Shown: piece by piece, positions 1 through 8,046 of the stretch
How positions within the stretch are numbered: the stretch's first letter is position 1
How the letters are laid out: each line of letters begins with the position of its first letter
Source: Streptomyces sp. 1331.2
GTDB lineage: Bacteria > Actinomycetota > Actinomycetes > Streptomycetales > Streptomycetaceae
NCBI RefSeq assembly: GCF_900199205.1
Contig: NZ_OBMJ01000001.1
Location: forward strand, 6,875,001-6,939,000
DNA: 64,000 bases
Direction of reading: 5' to 3'
The notes under the pieces: model-generated
What the model saw: only the letters and a program-made list of their open reading frames with translations
What the model was told of the DNA's origin: nothing
Databases searched by the model: none
Translations under genes and position numbers: made by a program

Positions 1-1
1 G

Positions 2-442
2 GCGGCCATCACCGCGATCGGCGCGAACAACGTGGTCGGCGTCTACTCCGCCAACGACGGCATGGCCGCGGGCATCGCCACCGCGCTGAAGGCCGCCGGC
101 CTGAGCGTCCCGCTCACCGGCCAGGACGCCCAACTCGACGCCATCCAGCGGATCCTGGCCGGCACCCAGACCATGACGATCTACAAGCCGTTCAAGCCGG
201 AGACCGACGTCGCCGCCAGGATGGCCGTCGCGCTCGCCGGCGGCAAGCCCCTCGACTCCAGCCTTGCGCCGACGACGGTGACCAACGGGAGCGGCCACAA
301 GGTGCCGGCCAACCTGATCACCCCGATCGTGGTCGACAAGAACAACGTCAAGGACACGGTGGTCAAGGACGGCCTCTACACCGTCGCCCAGATCTGCACG
401 CCGGACTTCGCCGACGCGTGCAAGGCCGCCGGCCTCGAATAG
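2..442 (+). CDS. xylF: Sugar ABC transporter substrate-binding protein (XylF-like), 5' truncated by window edge
   Basis: C-terminal 146 residues of a periplasmic-binding-protein-like sugar receptor; the gene begins before the window. The visible part has the ribose/xylose-type lobe with VGVYSANDGMAAGIA, then GQDAQLDAIQRILAGTQTMT and IYKPFKPETDVAA, a combination typical of XylF-type xylose receptors. The protein would be a lipoprotein outside the membrane delivering sugar to the permease encoded two genes downstream. It ends in TAG, followed 38 bases later by a hairpin and then the ATPase gene. Class assignment to the CUT2 group is secure; xylose as substrate is inferred from motif resemblance only and another pentose is possible. 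Confidence 0.75.
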   Translation, partial: AAITAIGANNVVGVYSANDGMAAGIATALKAAGLSVPLTGQDAQLDAIQRILAGTQTMTIYKPFKPETDVAARMAVALAGGKPLDSSLAPTTVTNGSGHKVPANLITPIVVDKNNVKDTVVKDGLYTVAQICTPDFADACKAAGLE

Positions 443-479
443 CCGGCGCCCCCTCTCAACCCCCTCTCAACCCGAACAG

Positions 480-506
480 GCCCCGCCTCCACGACCGAGG
501 CGGGGC
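480..506 (+). terminator. Intercistronic hairpin between receptor and ATPase genes
   Basis: Nine perfectly paired bases (CCCCGCCTC / GAGGCGGGG) plus a flanking G-C pair enclose a 7-base loop, with no T tract. The hairpin sits between the receptor stop and the ATPase ribosome site. In many binding-protein operons such a hairpin protects the receptor mRNA and partly terminates, giving more receptor than membrane components. That role is inference. Confidence 0.6.
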
Positions 507-522
507 AAGGGAGTTGGTCACC

Positions 523-1302
523 GTGGCAGGCGAGACCGTACTGGCCCTGCGAGGGGTCTCCAAACGGTTCGGCGCCGTCCAGGCGCTCACCGACATCGAA
601 CTGGAGGTGCACGCGGGCGAGGTGGTGGCCCTGGTCGGCGACAACGGCGCCGGCAAGTCGACCCTGGTCAAGTCGATCGCCGGGGTGCACCAGCCCGACG
701 ACGGCGTCATCGAGTGGCAGGGCAGGCCGGTGACCATCCACCGGCCGCAGGAGGCCCAGCAGTTGGGCATCGCCACCGTCTACCAGGACCTCGCACTCTG
801 CGACAACCTCGACGTGGTCGGGAACCTCTTCCTCGGCCGCGAGATCCGGCGCTTCACCATCCTCGACGAGGTCGCCATGGAGAAGCGCTCCCGGGCGCTG
901 CTGGACACCCTCTCCATCCGCATCCCCAGCGTGCGGATCCCGGTCGCCTCGCTCTCCGGCGGCCAGCGCCAGGTCGTCGCGATCGCCCGCGCGCTGATCG
1001 GCTCGCCCAAGATCGTGATGCTGGACGAACCGACCGCGGCCCTGGGCGTCGAGCAGACCGCCCAGGTGCTCGACCTGGTCGAGCGGCTGCGCGATCAGGA
1101 CCACGGGGTGCTCCTGATCAGCCACAACATGGCGGACGTGATGGCCGTCGCCGACACCATCGCGGTGCTGCGCCTCGGGCGCAACAACGGCGTCTTCGAC
1201 AAGCGCTACACCAACCAGGAAGAGATCATCTCGGCCATCACCGGGGCCACGGACAACGCCGTGACCCGCCGGAAGGCCCGTGGCCAGGAGGGTTCCCCGT
1301 GA
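523..1302 (+). CDS. xylG: Sugar ABC transporter ATP-binding protein, single ABC domain
   Basis: 259-residue ATPase that would energise sugar import at the inner face of the membrane. Walker A GDNGAGKS is at residues 39-46, signature LSGGQ at 144-148, Walker B IVMLDEP at 164-170 and the switch histidine at about 201. Most XylG/RbsA ATPases are about 500 residues with two fused ABC domains; this one has a single domain, as in FrcA-type systems, so it presumably works as a homodimer. GTG at 523 was chosen because GGGAG lies 9 bases upstream; an in-frame TTG at 514 is less likely. Its stop overlaps the permease start in GTGA, so the two are translationally coupled. Confidence 0.85.
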   Translation: MAGETVLALRGVSKRFGAVQALTDIELEVHAGEVVALVGDNGAGKSTLVKSIAGVHQPDDGVIEWQGRPVTIHRPQEAQQLGIATVYQDLALCDNLDVVGNLFLGREIRRFTILDEVAMEKRSRALLDTLSIRIPSVRIPVASLSGGQRQVVAIARALIGSPKIVMLDEPTAALGVEQTAQVLDLVERLRDQDHGVLLISHNMADVMAVADTIAVLRLGRNNGVFDKRYTNQEEIISAITGATDNAVTRRKARGQEGSP

Positions 1303-2642
1303 GCGACCACACCCCCGGGAGCGCCCCCGGCGGCGAACCCGAGCGCCCCCACACCCGGCTGCCCGAGGACAGCATGCCCACCGGCGGCGTCAATGCCCCC
1401 GTCCCGGTGGCCCCCGAGGCCACGCCCGCGGTCGACCCCCGGCTGATCGTCCGCCAGGAGGGCATCAAGGGCTACCTGGGCGAGTTCCGCCGCCGGATGC
1501 GCAGCGGCGAACTGGGCTCGCTGCCCGTGGTGCTGGCCCTGATCGTGATCTGGGCGGTGTTCGGCAGCCTCAACAGCAGCTTCCTGTCCGCGCAGAACCT
1601 CTCCAACCTGTCCCAGCAGATCGTCGGCACCGGCATGATCGCGATCGGCGTGGTCTTCGTGCTGCTGCTCGGCGAGATCGACCTCTCGGTCGGCTCGGTC
1701 AGCGGCCTGTGCGCGGCGATCTACGCGGTGCTGAACGTGACCAACGGCGTCAACGAGTGGGTCGCGCTGATCACCGCGATCGTCGGTGGCGCGATCGTCG
1801 GCGCGATCCAGGGCATCTTCTTCGCCAAGGTCGGCGTCCCGGCCTTCGTCGTCACCCTCGCCGGCAACCTCGGCTGGAACGGTCTGATGCTGCAGATCCT
1901 CGGCGCCAGCGGCACCGTGAACCTCTCCGGCAAGGACATCGTGTCCAGGCTCTACAGCACCATCTACGGCCAGCAGATCGCCGCCTACGGGGCGGCCGCC
2001 GTCGGTGTCCTGCTGTTCCTGCTCGCATCCCTGGTCGACGCCCGCCGGCGCCAAGCCGCGGGCGTCCCGTCCAGGCCGGTCACCGACATCGTGGTGCGCA
2101 CCGTGCTGCTGGCGATCGTCGCCTTCCTGGCCGCCTACACGCTCAACCAGTACAAGGGGCTGCCGCTCGCGCTGCTGATCTTCCTGATCTTCATCGTCGT
2201 GCTGGACTTCGTGCTGCGCCGCACCTCGTACGGCCGGCAGGTGTTCGCGCTCGGCGGGAACATCGAGGGCGCCCGGCGCGCCGGCATCAACCTGTCCTGG
2301 ATCCGGATCAGCGTCTTCACCATCTGCTCCACCATGGCGGCGGTCGGCGGCCTCTTCCTGGCCGCGCAGATCCAGTCCGCCAGCCAGACCTCCGGCGGCG
2401 GCAACCTGCTGATGAACGCCATCGCGGCGGCCGTCATCGGCGGCACCAGCCTGTTCGGCGGGCGCGGCAAGACCTGGTCGGCGCTGCTCGGCGCGCTGGT
2501 GATCGGCTCCATCCAGTCCGGGATGAACATCGAGGGGCTGAGCAACGCCATCCAGTTCATGATCACCGGCGCGGTGCTGCTCGCCGCCGTCGTGGTCGAC
2601 TCGCTGGCCCGGCGCACCCAGAAGGCCGCCGGACGGGCCTGA
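1299..2642 (+). CDS. xylH: Sugar ABC transporter permease (XylH/RbsC type)
   Basis: 447-residue integral membrane permease of the CUT2 sugar family. A hydrophilic N-terminus of about 60 residues rich in Pro and Gly precedes roughly ten hydrophobic segments. Family hallmarks are LLLGEIDLSVGSVSGLCAA in the first third, ALGGNIEGARRAGIN near the cytoplasmic EAA-like loop, and AAAVIGGTSLFGGRG towards the C-terminus. A charged insertion around LASLVDARRRQAAG lengthens it relative to RbsC (about 320 residues), matching XylH-like permeases. The start GTG overlaps the ATPase stop by four bases. With the two upstream genes it completes a receptor-ATPase-permease operon. Confidence 0.85.
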   Translation: MSDHTPGSAPGGEPERPHTRLPEDSMPTGGVNAPVPVAPEATPAVDPRLIVRQEGIKGYLGEFRRRMRSGELGSLPVVLALIVIWAVFGSLNSSFLSAQNLSNLSQQIVGTGMIAIGVVFVLLLGEIDLSVGSVSGLCAAIYAVLNVTNGVNEWVALITAIVGGAIVGAIQGIFFAKVGVPAFVVTLAGNLGWNGLMLQILGASGTVNLSGKDIVSRLYSTIYGQQIAAYGAAAVGVLLFLLASLVDARRRQAAGVPSRPVTDIVVRTVLLAIVAFLAAYTLNQYKGLPLALLIFLIFIVVLDFVLRRTSYGRQVFALGGNIEGARRAGINLSWIRISVFTICSTMAAVGGLFLAAQIQSASQTSGGGNLLMNAIAAAVIGGTSLFGGRGKTWSALLGALVIGSIQSGMNIEGLSNAIQFMITGAVLLAAVVVDSLARRTQKAAGRA

Positions 2643-2703
2643 GTGCACCGGACGGCCGCCGGGCGGGCGTGAGCACACCGCATGGCCACCAGGCGGGCGC
2701 CGG

Positions 2704-2754
2704 CACGCCCCACCCGGCCCTACGGCGGATCCGAACACGCCCCACCTGGCCCTA
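2704..2754 (+). repeat. Direct repeat upstream of the methyltransferase gene
   Basis: CACGCCCCACCCGGCCCTA at 2704-2722 recurs as CACGCCCCACCTGGCCCTA at 2736-2754, 18 of 19 bases identical and 32 bases apart, about three helical turns. The second copy ends 10 bases before the methyltransferase start. It could be a promoter or operator direct repeat, or only chance in GC-rich sequence. Confidence 0.35.
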
Positions 2755-2764
2755 TGCTGCGGGC

Positions 2765-3436
2765 ATGCCGAACGAGCTGCGCACTCTTCAACCGGCCGAG
2801 GACCTCGCCTTCATCCGGCGCGAGACCGAGCTGACGCCCGTCCCCTTCGTCCCCGAGATCAGCCTGCACATGGCCGAGGACGCCATCGCCCTGTGGGAGG
2901 CCACGGAGCGGATGCGCGGCGAGATCGGGCTGGCGCCGCCGTTCTGGGCCTTCGCCTGGGCGGGCGGGGTGGCCGTCACCCGCTACGTGCTGGACCACCC
3001 CGAACTGGTGGCGGGCCGTGCGGTGTTGGACATCGCGGCCGGCTCCGGACTGGTCGGGGTGGCCGCCGCGCTGCGCGGGGCGGCGTCCGTGCGCGCGGCC
3101 GAGATCGACCCCTACGCGGTCACCGCGATCGGCCTCAACGCCGAGGCCAACGGGGTCCGGGTGGAGGGCTCCCTGGTGGACCTGGTGGACGGGGACGGCG
3201 CCCCGGCCGAGGTCGTGCTCGCGGGCGACGTCTTCTACGAACGGGCCATGGCCGCCCGTTTCCTGCCCTTCCTGGAGCGGGCCGCCGCGCGCGGCGCCAC
3301 CGTCATCGTCGGAGACCCGGGCCGGGCCTACCTGCCCCGGGACCGGTTCACGGCACTGGCGGCGTACCAGGTGCCGGTCGTCGCCGACCTGGAGGACACC
3401 GCTATCAAGACCACCACGGTGTGGCGCCTCGGCTGA
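2765..3436 (+). CDS. SAM-dependent methyltransferase, nicotinamide N-methylase/ETFB-KMT-like
   Basis: 223-residue class I methyltransferase. The Rossmann SAM-binding motif I reads VLDIAAGSGLVGVAAA at about residues 89-104, followed by the acidic end of strand 2 (RAAEIDPYAVTA) and a motif-IV-like LAGDVFYE. The N-terminal segment PFVPEISLHMAEDAIALWE and the APPFWAFAWAGG stretch are typical of the small group annotated as nicotinamide N-methylase-like or ETFB lysine methyltransferase-like proteins. The substrate cannot be read from sequence. It stands alone, ahead of an acetyltransferase gene 83 bases downstream. Confidence 0.75.
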   Translation: MPNELRTLQPAEDLAFIRRETELTPVPFVPEISLHMAEDAIALWEATERMRGEIGLAPPFWAFAWAGGVAVTRYVLDHPELVAGRAVLDIAAGSGLVGVAAALRGAASVRAAEIDPYAVTAIGLNAEANGVRVEGSLVDLVDGDGAPAEVVLAGDVFYERAMAARFLPFLERAAARGATVIVGDPGRAYLPRDRFTALAAYQVPVVADLEDTAIKTTTVWRLG

Positions 3437-3519
3437 CGACGGGGCTTGTTCGGGGCCGGGCTCGTTCACGGGGCGGAATTCCCGGCGGCGGCCTGGCGGC
3501 GACTGCTAGACAGGCGGGC

Positions 3520-3975
3520 ATGACCGACCAGACAGCCCCGACCGACCAGCTCGCCCTGCGCCCCGCCACCCCCGAGGAGATCCCTGCCCTGCTCGCCCTC
3601 TGGGCCCGGGCCGCCAAGGGCACCAGCATCACGGACGACGAGGCGGGCGTCGCCGCCCTGCTCGCCCGCGACCCGGAGTGCCTGATCGTCGCCACCCCGG
3701 CGGATGATCCGACGGCTCTGCTCGGCACCGTGATCGCCGGCTGGGACGGCTGGCGCTGCCACCTCTACCGCCTCGCCGTCGACCCCGGGCACCGCCGCCG
3801 CGGCATCGGCGCCGCCCTGCTGGCCGCCGCCGAGGAGCGCTTCGCCGCGCTCGGCGGCCGCCGCGCCGACGCCATGGTGCTGGACGACAACGCGCTGGGC
3901 CACCGCACCTGGCAGTCCGCCGGGTACGAGCCGCAGCCGCAGTGGAGCCGTTGGGTCAAGCCGCTGCCCGCCTGA
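3520..3975 (+). CDS. GNAT family N-acetyltransferase
   Basis: 151-residue single-domain acetyltransferase. The acetyl-CoA binding motif A reads LAVDPGHRRRGIGAALL (RxxGIG type) at about residues 86-102, followed by motif B near the C-terminus (NALGHRTWQSAGYEPQPQ). Strand 4 before it is YRLAV. The substrate is unknown; small-molecule or protein N-acetylation are both possible. The start ATG follows GGCGGGC rather than a clean Shine-Dalgarno. A decayed transposase fragment begins about 25 bases after its stop. Confidence 0.8.
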   Translation: MTDQTAPTDQLALRPATPEEIPALLALWARAAKGTSITDDEAGVAALLARDPECLIVATPADDPTALLGTVIAGWDGWRCHLYRLAVDPGHRRRGIGAALLAAAEERFAALGGRRADAMVLDDNALGHRTWQSAGYEPQPQWSRWVKPLPA

Positions 3976-3999
3976 GCCTGCCGGTCCCGGTCCCGGCGC

Positions 4000-4122
4000 G
4001 TGATCTTCCAGCGCGCGTTGGCGGTGAACCGGATCGCCTGCCGGGTGTCCTTGCGGGACTTGAGCCGGGGTGCGCCCGTCTTCGGGCGGTTGCCCTTCAA
4101 GGAGTCGAAGAATTCCGGTAGG
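4000..4122 (-). pseudogene. Internal fragment of IS605-family TnpB (OrfB) gene
   Basis: On the minus strand about 40 residues read LPEFFDSLKGNRPKTGAPRL and then KSRKDTRQAIRFTANARWKIT, a clear match to the N-terminal half of Streptomyces TnpB/IS1341-type proteins (family pattern FF.SLKGKR...PRFKSRKD.RQ.IRFT). It starts and ends abruptly with unrelated sequence on both sides and has no start, RuvC catalytic residues, zinc finger or end hairpin. It lies between the acetyltransferase stop and the aminopeptidase terminator. A second TnpB remnant lies at 11.8-12.1 kb on the same strand. Confidence 0.7.
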
Positions 4123-4152
4123 CGGTGTCCAGGTCCCCGTCCGCCACGTCGG

Positions 4153-4186
4153 TGCGGCACCCGGGGCAGTGTCCCCGGGTGCCGCA
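4153..4186 (-). terminator. Terminator downstream of aminopeptidase P gene
   Basis: Perfect 14-bp stem TGCGGCACCCGGGG / CCCCGGGTGCCGCA with a 6-base loop, just beyond the end of the minus-strand aminopeptidase gene. Strong GC stem without U tract, as usual in streptomycetes. Confidence 0.75.
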
Positions 4187-4201
4187 TCCTTGGTCGGGTG
4201 G

Positions 4202-5647
4202 TCAGCCGCGCAGGTCGGCCAGCCAGGCCTCGACCTCGTCGGAGCGGCGGGGGAGGGCGGCGGACAGGTTCTCGTTGCCGTCCTCGGTGACCAGGATGTC
4301 GTCCTCGATCCGCACGCCGATGCCGCGGTACTCCTCCGGCACCGTCAGGTCGTTCGGCTGGAAGTAGATGCCCGGCTCGACGGTCAGCACCATGCCCGGC
4401 TTCAGCGGGCCGTCCACGTGCAGCTCGGTGAGGGAGTGGGCGCAGTCGTGGACGTCGATGCCCAGCATGTGGCCGGTTCCGGCCAGGGTGAAGCGGCGGT
4501 GCAGGCCCAGCTCGTACACCTTGTCGGCGGTCAGGTCGCCGAACAGGCCCCAGGCGGTGAGGTGTTCGGCGAGCTCGCGCTGGGCGGCGTGGTGGAAGTC
4601 GCGGAAGTCGGCGCCCGGCCGGACGGCGGCGATGCCGGCCTCCTGGGCGGCGAACACGGCGTCGTAGACCTTGCGCTGGAGAGCGGTGAAGCGGCCGCTG
4701 ACCGGGAGGGTGCGGGTGATGTCGGCGGTGTAGAGCTCGTTGGTCTCCACGCCCGCGTCCAGCAGCAACAGGTCGCCGGGCTTGGCGTGGCCGTTGTTGC
4801 GCACCCAGTGCAGGGTGGTGGCGTGCGGGCCGGCCGCGGCGATGGTGCCGTAGCCCACGTCGTTGCCCTCGATCCGGGCCCGGACGAAGAAGGTGCCCTC
4901 GATCAGCCGCTCCGGCGTCTCGGAGTCGGTGCCGAGCACCCGCACCACGTCCTCGAAGCCGCGGGCAGTGGCGTCGCAGGCGAAGCGCAGCTCGGCGATC
5001 TCGAACTCGTCCTTCACCAGGCGCAGTCCGGACAGGAAGACCTCGAACTCCTCGTCCCGCCCGGCCTCCGCCCGACTTTCGAGGGACTGCTCCACAGCTG
5101 CGTCGTGGCGGCGCAGCACCCGCACCGGGCCTTCGCTCGCGCGCAGGTCGGCGTGGATGGTGCGAACGTCCCGGCAGGGCAGGCCGAGCAGCTGCTCGCT
5201 CTCGGTGAGGCTGTTGCGGCGGCCGTCCCACAGCTCGCCGTGGCCGTCCAGCCAGAACTCGCCGCTCTCGATGTCGGAGCGGTTGCGCAGGTACAGCACG
5301 GCGGTGTGGCCGCTCGCGCCGGTGGGCTCCAGCACCAGGACGGCGTCCTGGGACTGGTCGCCGGTCAGGTAGACGTAGTCGGAGGAGGGCCGGAACGGGT
5401 AGTCGGTGTCGTTGGCCCGCACCTTGGGATTGCCGGCCGGGATCACCAGCAGCTCGCCGGGGAAGGCGGCGGACAGCTCGGCCCGGCGGCGGGCGGTGTG
5501 CCCGGCCTGCGGGATCGGCTCCAGGGCGGTGCGCTCGGTGTCGGCCCAGCCCTGCTTCATGTGCGCGGCGAGTTCGTCCGTCACGCCGCGAGTGAGGCCG
5601 TTCTTCCGGTACTTGATGGTGGCGGTGGGCTCGGCGGGCTCGGTCAC
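4202..5647 (-). CDS. pepP: Xaa-Pro aminopeptidase (aminopeptidase P, M24B)
   Basis: 481-residue metallopeptidase that removes N-terminal residues preceding proline. The N-terminal creatinase-like domain contains NDTDYPFRPSSDYVYLTG. The C-terminal pita-bread domain has the dinuclear metal ligands in order: Asp in LLLDAGVET, Asp in YTADITRTLPVSG, His in GTGHMLGIDVHD, Glu in LTVEPGIYF and Glu in GVRIEDDILVT. GTG at 5647 was chosen because AGGAG lies 6 bases upstream; the same frame stays open further upstream without a ribosome site. It is divergent from an XRE-cupin regulator, and the shared 112-bp region carries an operator-like palindrome, so regulation by that protein is plausible. Confidence 0.9.
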   Translation of the reverse strand: MTEPAEPTATIKYRKNGLTRGVTDELAAHMKQGWADTERTALEPIPQAGHTARRRAELSAAFPGELLVIPAGNPKVRANDTDYPFRPSSDYVYLTGDQSQDAVLVLEPTGASGHTAVLYLRNRSDIESGEFWLDGHGELWDGRRNSLTESEQLLGLPCRDVRTIHADLRASEGPVRVLRRHDAAVEQSLESRAEAGRDEEFEVFLSGLRLVKDEFEIAELRFACDATARGFEDVVRVLGTDSETPERLIEGTFFVRARIEGNDVGYGTIAAAGPHATTLHWVRNNGHAKPGDLLLLDAGVETNELYTADITRTLPVSGRFTALQRKVYDAVFAAQEAGIAAVRPGADFRDFHHAAQRELAEHLTAWGLFGDLTADKVYELGLHRRFTLAGTGHMLGIDVHDCAHSLTELHVDGPLKPGMVLTVEPGIYFQPNDLTVPEEYRGIGVRIEDDILVTEDGNENLSAALPRRSDEVEAWLADLRG

Positions 5648-5719
5648 TTCGGTCTCCTGGTGAGGGTGGGGGAGGCGAGGTGGTTCGTTACGCTGCCCCG
5701 TCCGTCGGCGTGCGTACCG

Positions 5720-5733
5720 TACGGTATATCGAA
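5720..5733 (+). promoter_or_regulatory. Candidate operator in the pepP / XRE-cupin divergent promoter
   Basis: TACGGTATATCGAA lies 27 bases before the regulator start and differs at two positions from the perfect palindrome TTCGGTATACCGAA found just after the regulator gene. It overlaps an AT-rich patch (GGTATATC) that could be a -10 region. Autoregulation is inferred. Confidence 0.5.
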
Positions 5734-5759
5734 CAGTGTCGGGAGAGAAGAGGTCGAGC

Positions 5760-6392
5760 GTGAACGATGCCGGTGAATCCGTCCGGGGCGTCCTCGCCGC
5801 CAACCTGAAGCGGGTCCGGGCGCAGCTCGGGCTGTCGCTGTCCGAACTGTCCCGGCGGGCCGGGATCGGCAAGGCGACGCTCTCCCAGCTGGAGTCCGGC
5901 GCCGGCAACCCGACCCTGGAGACCGTGCTCGGCCTCTCCCGGGTGCTCGGCGTGCCGATCTCCGACCTGGTGGAGGCGCGGCCGGCCGACGAGGTGACGG
6001 TGGTGCGGGCGGCCGAGGCCGAGGTGCTGAGCGGCCGCGGCGTCGACCTGCGGCCCCTGCGCCGGATCGAGTCCGGGGACGCGGTGTTCGAGGTCTACGA
6101 CCAGCAGGTGCGCACTGACGGCACCCAGATCTCCGGCGGGCACATCGGCACCGAGCACACCATCGTCCAGTCCGGCCGGCTGCGGGTCCGGGCGGGCCGC
6201 CGCGAGGTCGAGCTCGGCCCGGGCGACTACATCGGCTTCGACGCCGCCCTGCCGCACTCGTACACGGCCCTGGGCGGCGGGACGGTCCGCTCCGTCCTGC
6301 TCCTGCAGTACCGCGCCGACCAGCGCCTGCACCTCACCGACCCGGCGGGGTCCCCGGCTGCCGGGCGGTCCGTACTGGACCAGGAGCACTGA
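5760..6392 (+). CDS. XRE family transcriptional regulator with C-terminal cupin domain
   Basis: 210-residue regulator. The HTH_3 domain spans about residues 10-65, with the recognition region SELSRRAGIGKATLSQLESG and NPTLETVLGLSRVLGVPISD. The C-terminal cupin includes GTEHTIVQSGRLRVRAGRRE and LGPGDYIGFDAALPHSY. This architecture usually senses a small ligand in the cupin. GTG at 5760 is preferred because AGAAGAGG precedes it; an in-frame GTG at 5736 would add eight residues but abuts the operator. It is divergent from pepP and followed by a second operator-like palindrome and a strong terminator. Target genes beyond the divergent pair are unknown. Confidence 0.85.
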   Translation: MNDAGESVRGVLAANLKRVRAQLGLSLSELSRRAGIGKATLSQLESGAGNPTLETVLGLSRVLGVPISDLVEARPADEVTVVRAAEAEVLSGRGVDLRPLRRIESGDAVFEVYDQQVRTDGTQISGGHIGTEHTIVQSGRLRVRAGRREVELGPGDYIGFDAALPHSYTALGGGTVRSVLLLQYRADQRLHLTDPAGSPAAGRSVLDQEH

Positions 6393-6420
6393 GCGGAGCC
6401 GTTCGGCATTCGGAGAGTCG

Positions 6421-6434
6421 TTCGGTATACCGAA
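6421..6434 (+). promoter_or_regulatory. Perfect palindrome matching the XRE-cupin operator
   Basis: TTCGGTATACCGAA is a perfect 14-bp palindrome 28 bases after the regulator stop, 12 of 14 identical to the site upstream of the gene. No convincing gene starts here: an ATG directly after it opens only 48 codons that run through the terminator hairpin. Confidence 0.45.
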
Positions 6435-6478
6435 TGGACGCCCGCCGTGCCGGCTCGCGCGGCGCGCTCCGGACACCT

Positions 6479-6516
6479 GCTCCGGCCCCCACTCCCCTCG
6501 TGGTGGGGGCCGGAGC
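6479..6516 (+). terminator. Strong terminator hairpin after the XRE-cupin gene
   Basis: Perfect 14-bp stem GCTCCGGCCCCCAC / GTGGGGGCCGGAGC with a 10-base loop. Separates the regulator from the next gene on the same strand. Confidence 0.8.
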
Positions 6517-6645
6517 GGGCGTCCGCACTGCCGACCCGGGAGAGCATGCCAACCGCGGCGGCCGAATGGCCATGCATTAGCCTCTGGGCCTAATAGTCAA
6601 GAACGCGCCAGGTCAGGGCGGCTGTGAGGAGCCGGAGGTAGGTTC

Positions 6646-7647
6646 GTGATCGCACTGAGGTTCGGGGTCGCGGACCTGGCGAAGACCCGGTTCGTCATCT
6701 CGCCGCTCGACCACCTGATGGCCGGTTCGGCCCGGGTGGGCGTGCACCAGAGCGTCGGGTCGCGCAGCGAGCGCTGGTGGCGGGATGCCCGTCGGCACGT
6801 GCCCCACCAGGCCAGGCGCTTCCTCGACGTGGTCAACGCGAGTCCGATCGGCGTCCCCGACTTCATGGTGGCCGACCTCGACGCCGTCCGCCGGCAGCTG
6901 ACCGACGAGCTCGACGCGCTCCTCGCCGTCCCGCAGCGGGCCGTCGAGGAGGACGTCGCGATGTTCGGCAGCGAGCCCGAACTCCCCACCGCCCTCGCCC
7001 GGTTGCGCGATGACGGCACCCGGGGCCTGCGCGAGGTCAGCGACGGCGCCTGGGCACTGTTCCGCACCTGCCTCGCCCCCGACTGGCCCGACATCCGCCG
7101 CGCCCTGGAGGCCGACATCGCCGAGCGGGCCCGCACCGTCGCCCGCGCCGGGATCGGCGCGATGCTCGACTCGATCCACCCGAAGGCGGTTTGGCGGGAG
7201 GAGGGGGTGCTGGAGTGCACCCTCGGCGAGCTGGAGGGCTCCTTCGAGCTGGGCGGCCGAGGGCTGGAGCTGCGGCCCAACTACTTCGTCCAGCAGGGCA
7301 TCAGCCTGCTGGCCGGGCCGGACCGCCAGAGCCTGCTGCTGCACCCGCTCGCCGCCCCCGCCGCCGAGCCACCCGCCCGGCCGCCGGTCGCCGACGGCCT
7401 CGCCGCCGTCCTCGGCCCCGCCCGGGCCCGCGTCCTGCGCACCATCGCGGGCGGCCCCTGCTCCACCACCGAACTCGCCCGGCAGCTCGGCGTCACCCCG
7501 CCCTCCGCCTCCGCCCACGCCGCCGCCCTGCGCGCAGCCGGGCTGATCGTCACGAGGCGCCAGGGCAAGCAGGTCCGCCACACCCTCACCGACGTCGGCC
7601 ACGACCTCCTGCTGGACAACCCGGAGCCCTCGCTGACCGTCGCGTAA
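6646..7647 (+). CDS. ArsR-like winged-helix transcriptional regulator with large N-terminal domain (DUF5937-like)
   Basis: 333-residue protein. The C-terminal ~75 residues form an ArsR-type winged helix: ARVLRTIAGGPCSTTELARQ, then LGVTPPSASAHAAALRAAGL and a wing ending VRHTLTDVG. The N-terminal ~230 residues, beginning IALRFGVADLAKTRFVISPL, match the pattern of streptomycete regulators annotated as DUF5937/winged-helix proteins; the ligand is unknown and no metal-binding cysteine pair was seen. GTG at 6646 follows GGAGG with 8-base spacing. No operator was identified. It is flanked by the terminator at 6.5 kb and a 400-bp gene-free stretch. Confidence 0.75.
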   Translation: MIALRFGVADLAKTRFVISPLDHLMAGSARVGVHQSVGSRSERWWRDARRHVPHQARRFLDVVNASPIGVPDFMVADLDAVRRQLTDELDALLAVPQRAVEEDVAMFGSEPELPTALARLRDDGTRGLREVSDGAWALFRTCLAPDWPDIRRALEADIAERARTVARAGIGAMLDSIHPKAVWREEGVLECTLGELEGSFELGGRGLELRPNYFVQQGISLLAGPDRQSLLLHPLAAPAAEPPARPPVADGLAAVLGPARARVLRTIAGGPCSTTELARQLGVTPPSASAHAAALRAAGLIVTRRQGKQVRHTLTDVGHDLLLDNPEPSLTVA

Positions 7648-8046
7648 CGGCCGGTGGGGCGTCGGCGGGTCCGTCCGTCAACCTGCCTCCGCCGATCCCA
7701 CCCACCCCTGTGCACGAACGGTACGAAAACGGGCCGTGAATTGTTCTCCGGCGGGGGCGCCGCCCGATCGGGCGCCGCGACGGCGAAGGTCGGGGTGCCC
7801 GGGATCCGGGAGAAGCGGGGCGTCGGCGGGCCCGGTACCGGGTTCCACCTGCGTACGGGCGTTCCGTGGGCGGGCGGCGCCGGTCGGTGGCAGGGCGGGA
7901 ACGGCGGGTCGGTCATCTCTCGGCGGACCGGGACACCGCCCGGCGGGTGACCGGCGCAACGCCGATACTCGGCGCCGGTGTCGGCATCTCCGGGCATCAT
8001 GGGCCGCGACGGGACGTCGCGGAACAGGCGGAACAGGAGTCGACCG
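7648..8046. other. Intergenic stretch with no supported gene
   Basis: About 400 bases without an open frame that looks like a protein. The possible frames on either strand are proline/arginine-rich or have the wrong codon bias, and no ribosome site precedes them. No terminator or clear operator was seen; promoter elements for the next gene presumably lie near its right end. Confidence 0.5.

Noticed and set aside
6434..6580. 48-codon frame starting at the ATG beside the downstream XRE palindrome
   Set aside because: No ribosome site, low-complexity Arg/Pro/Ala sequence, and it runs through the terminator hairpin.
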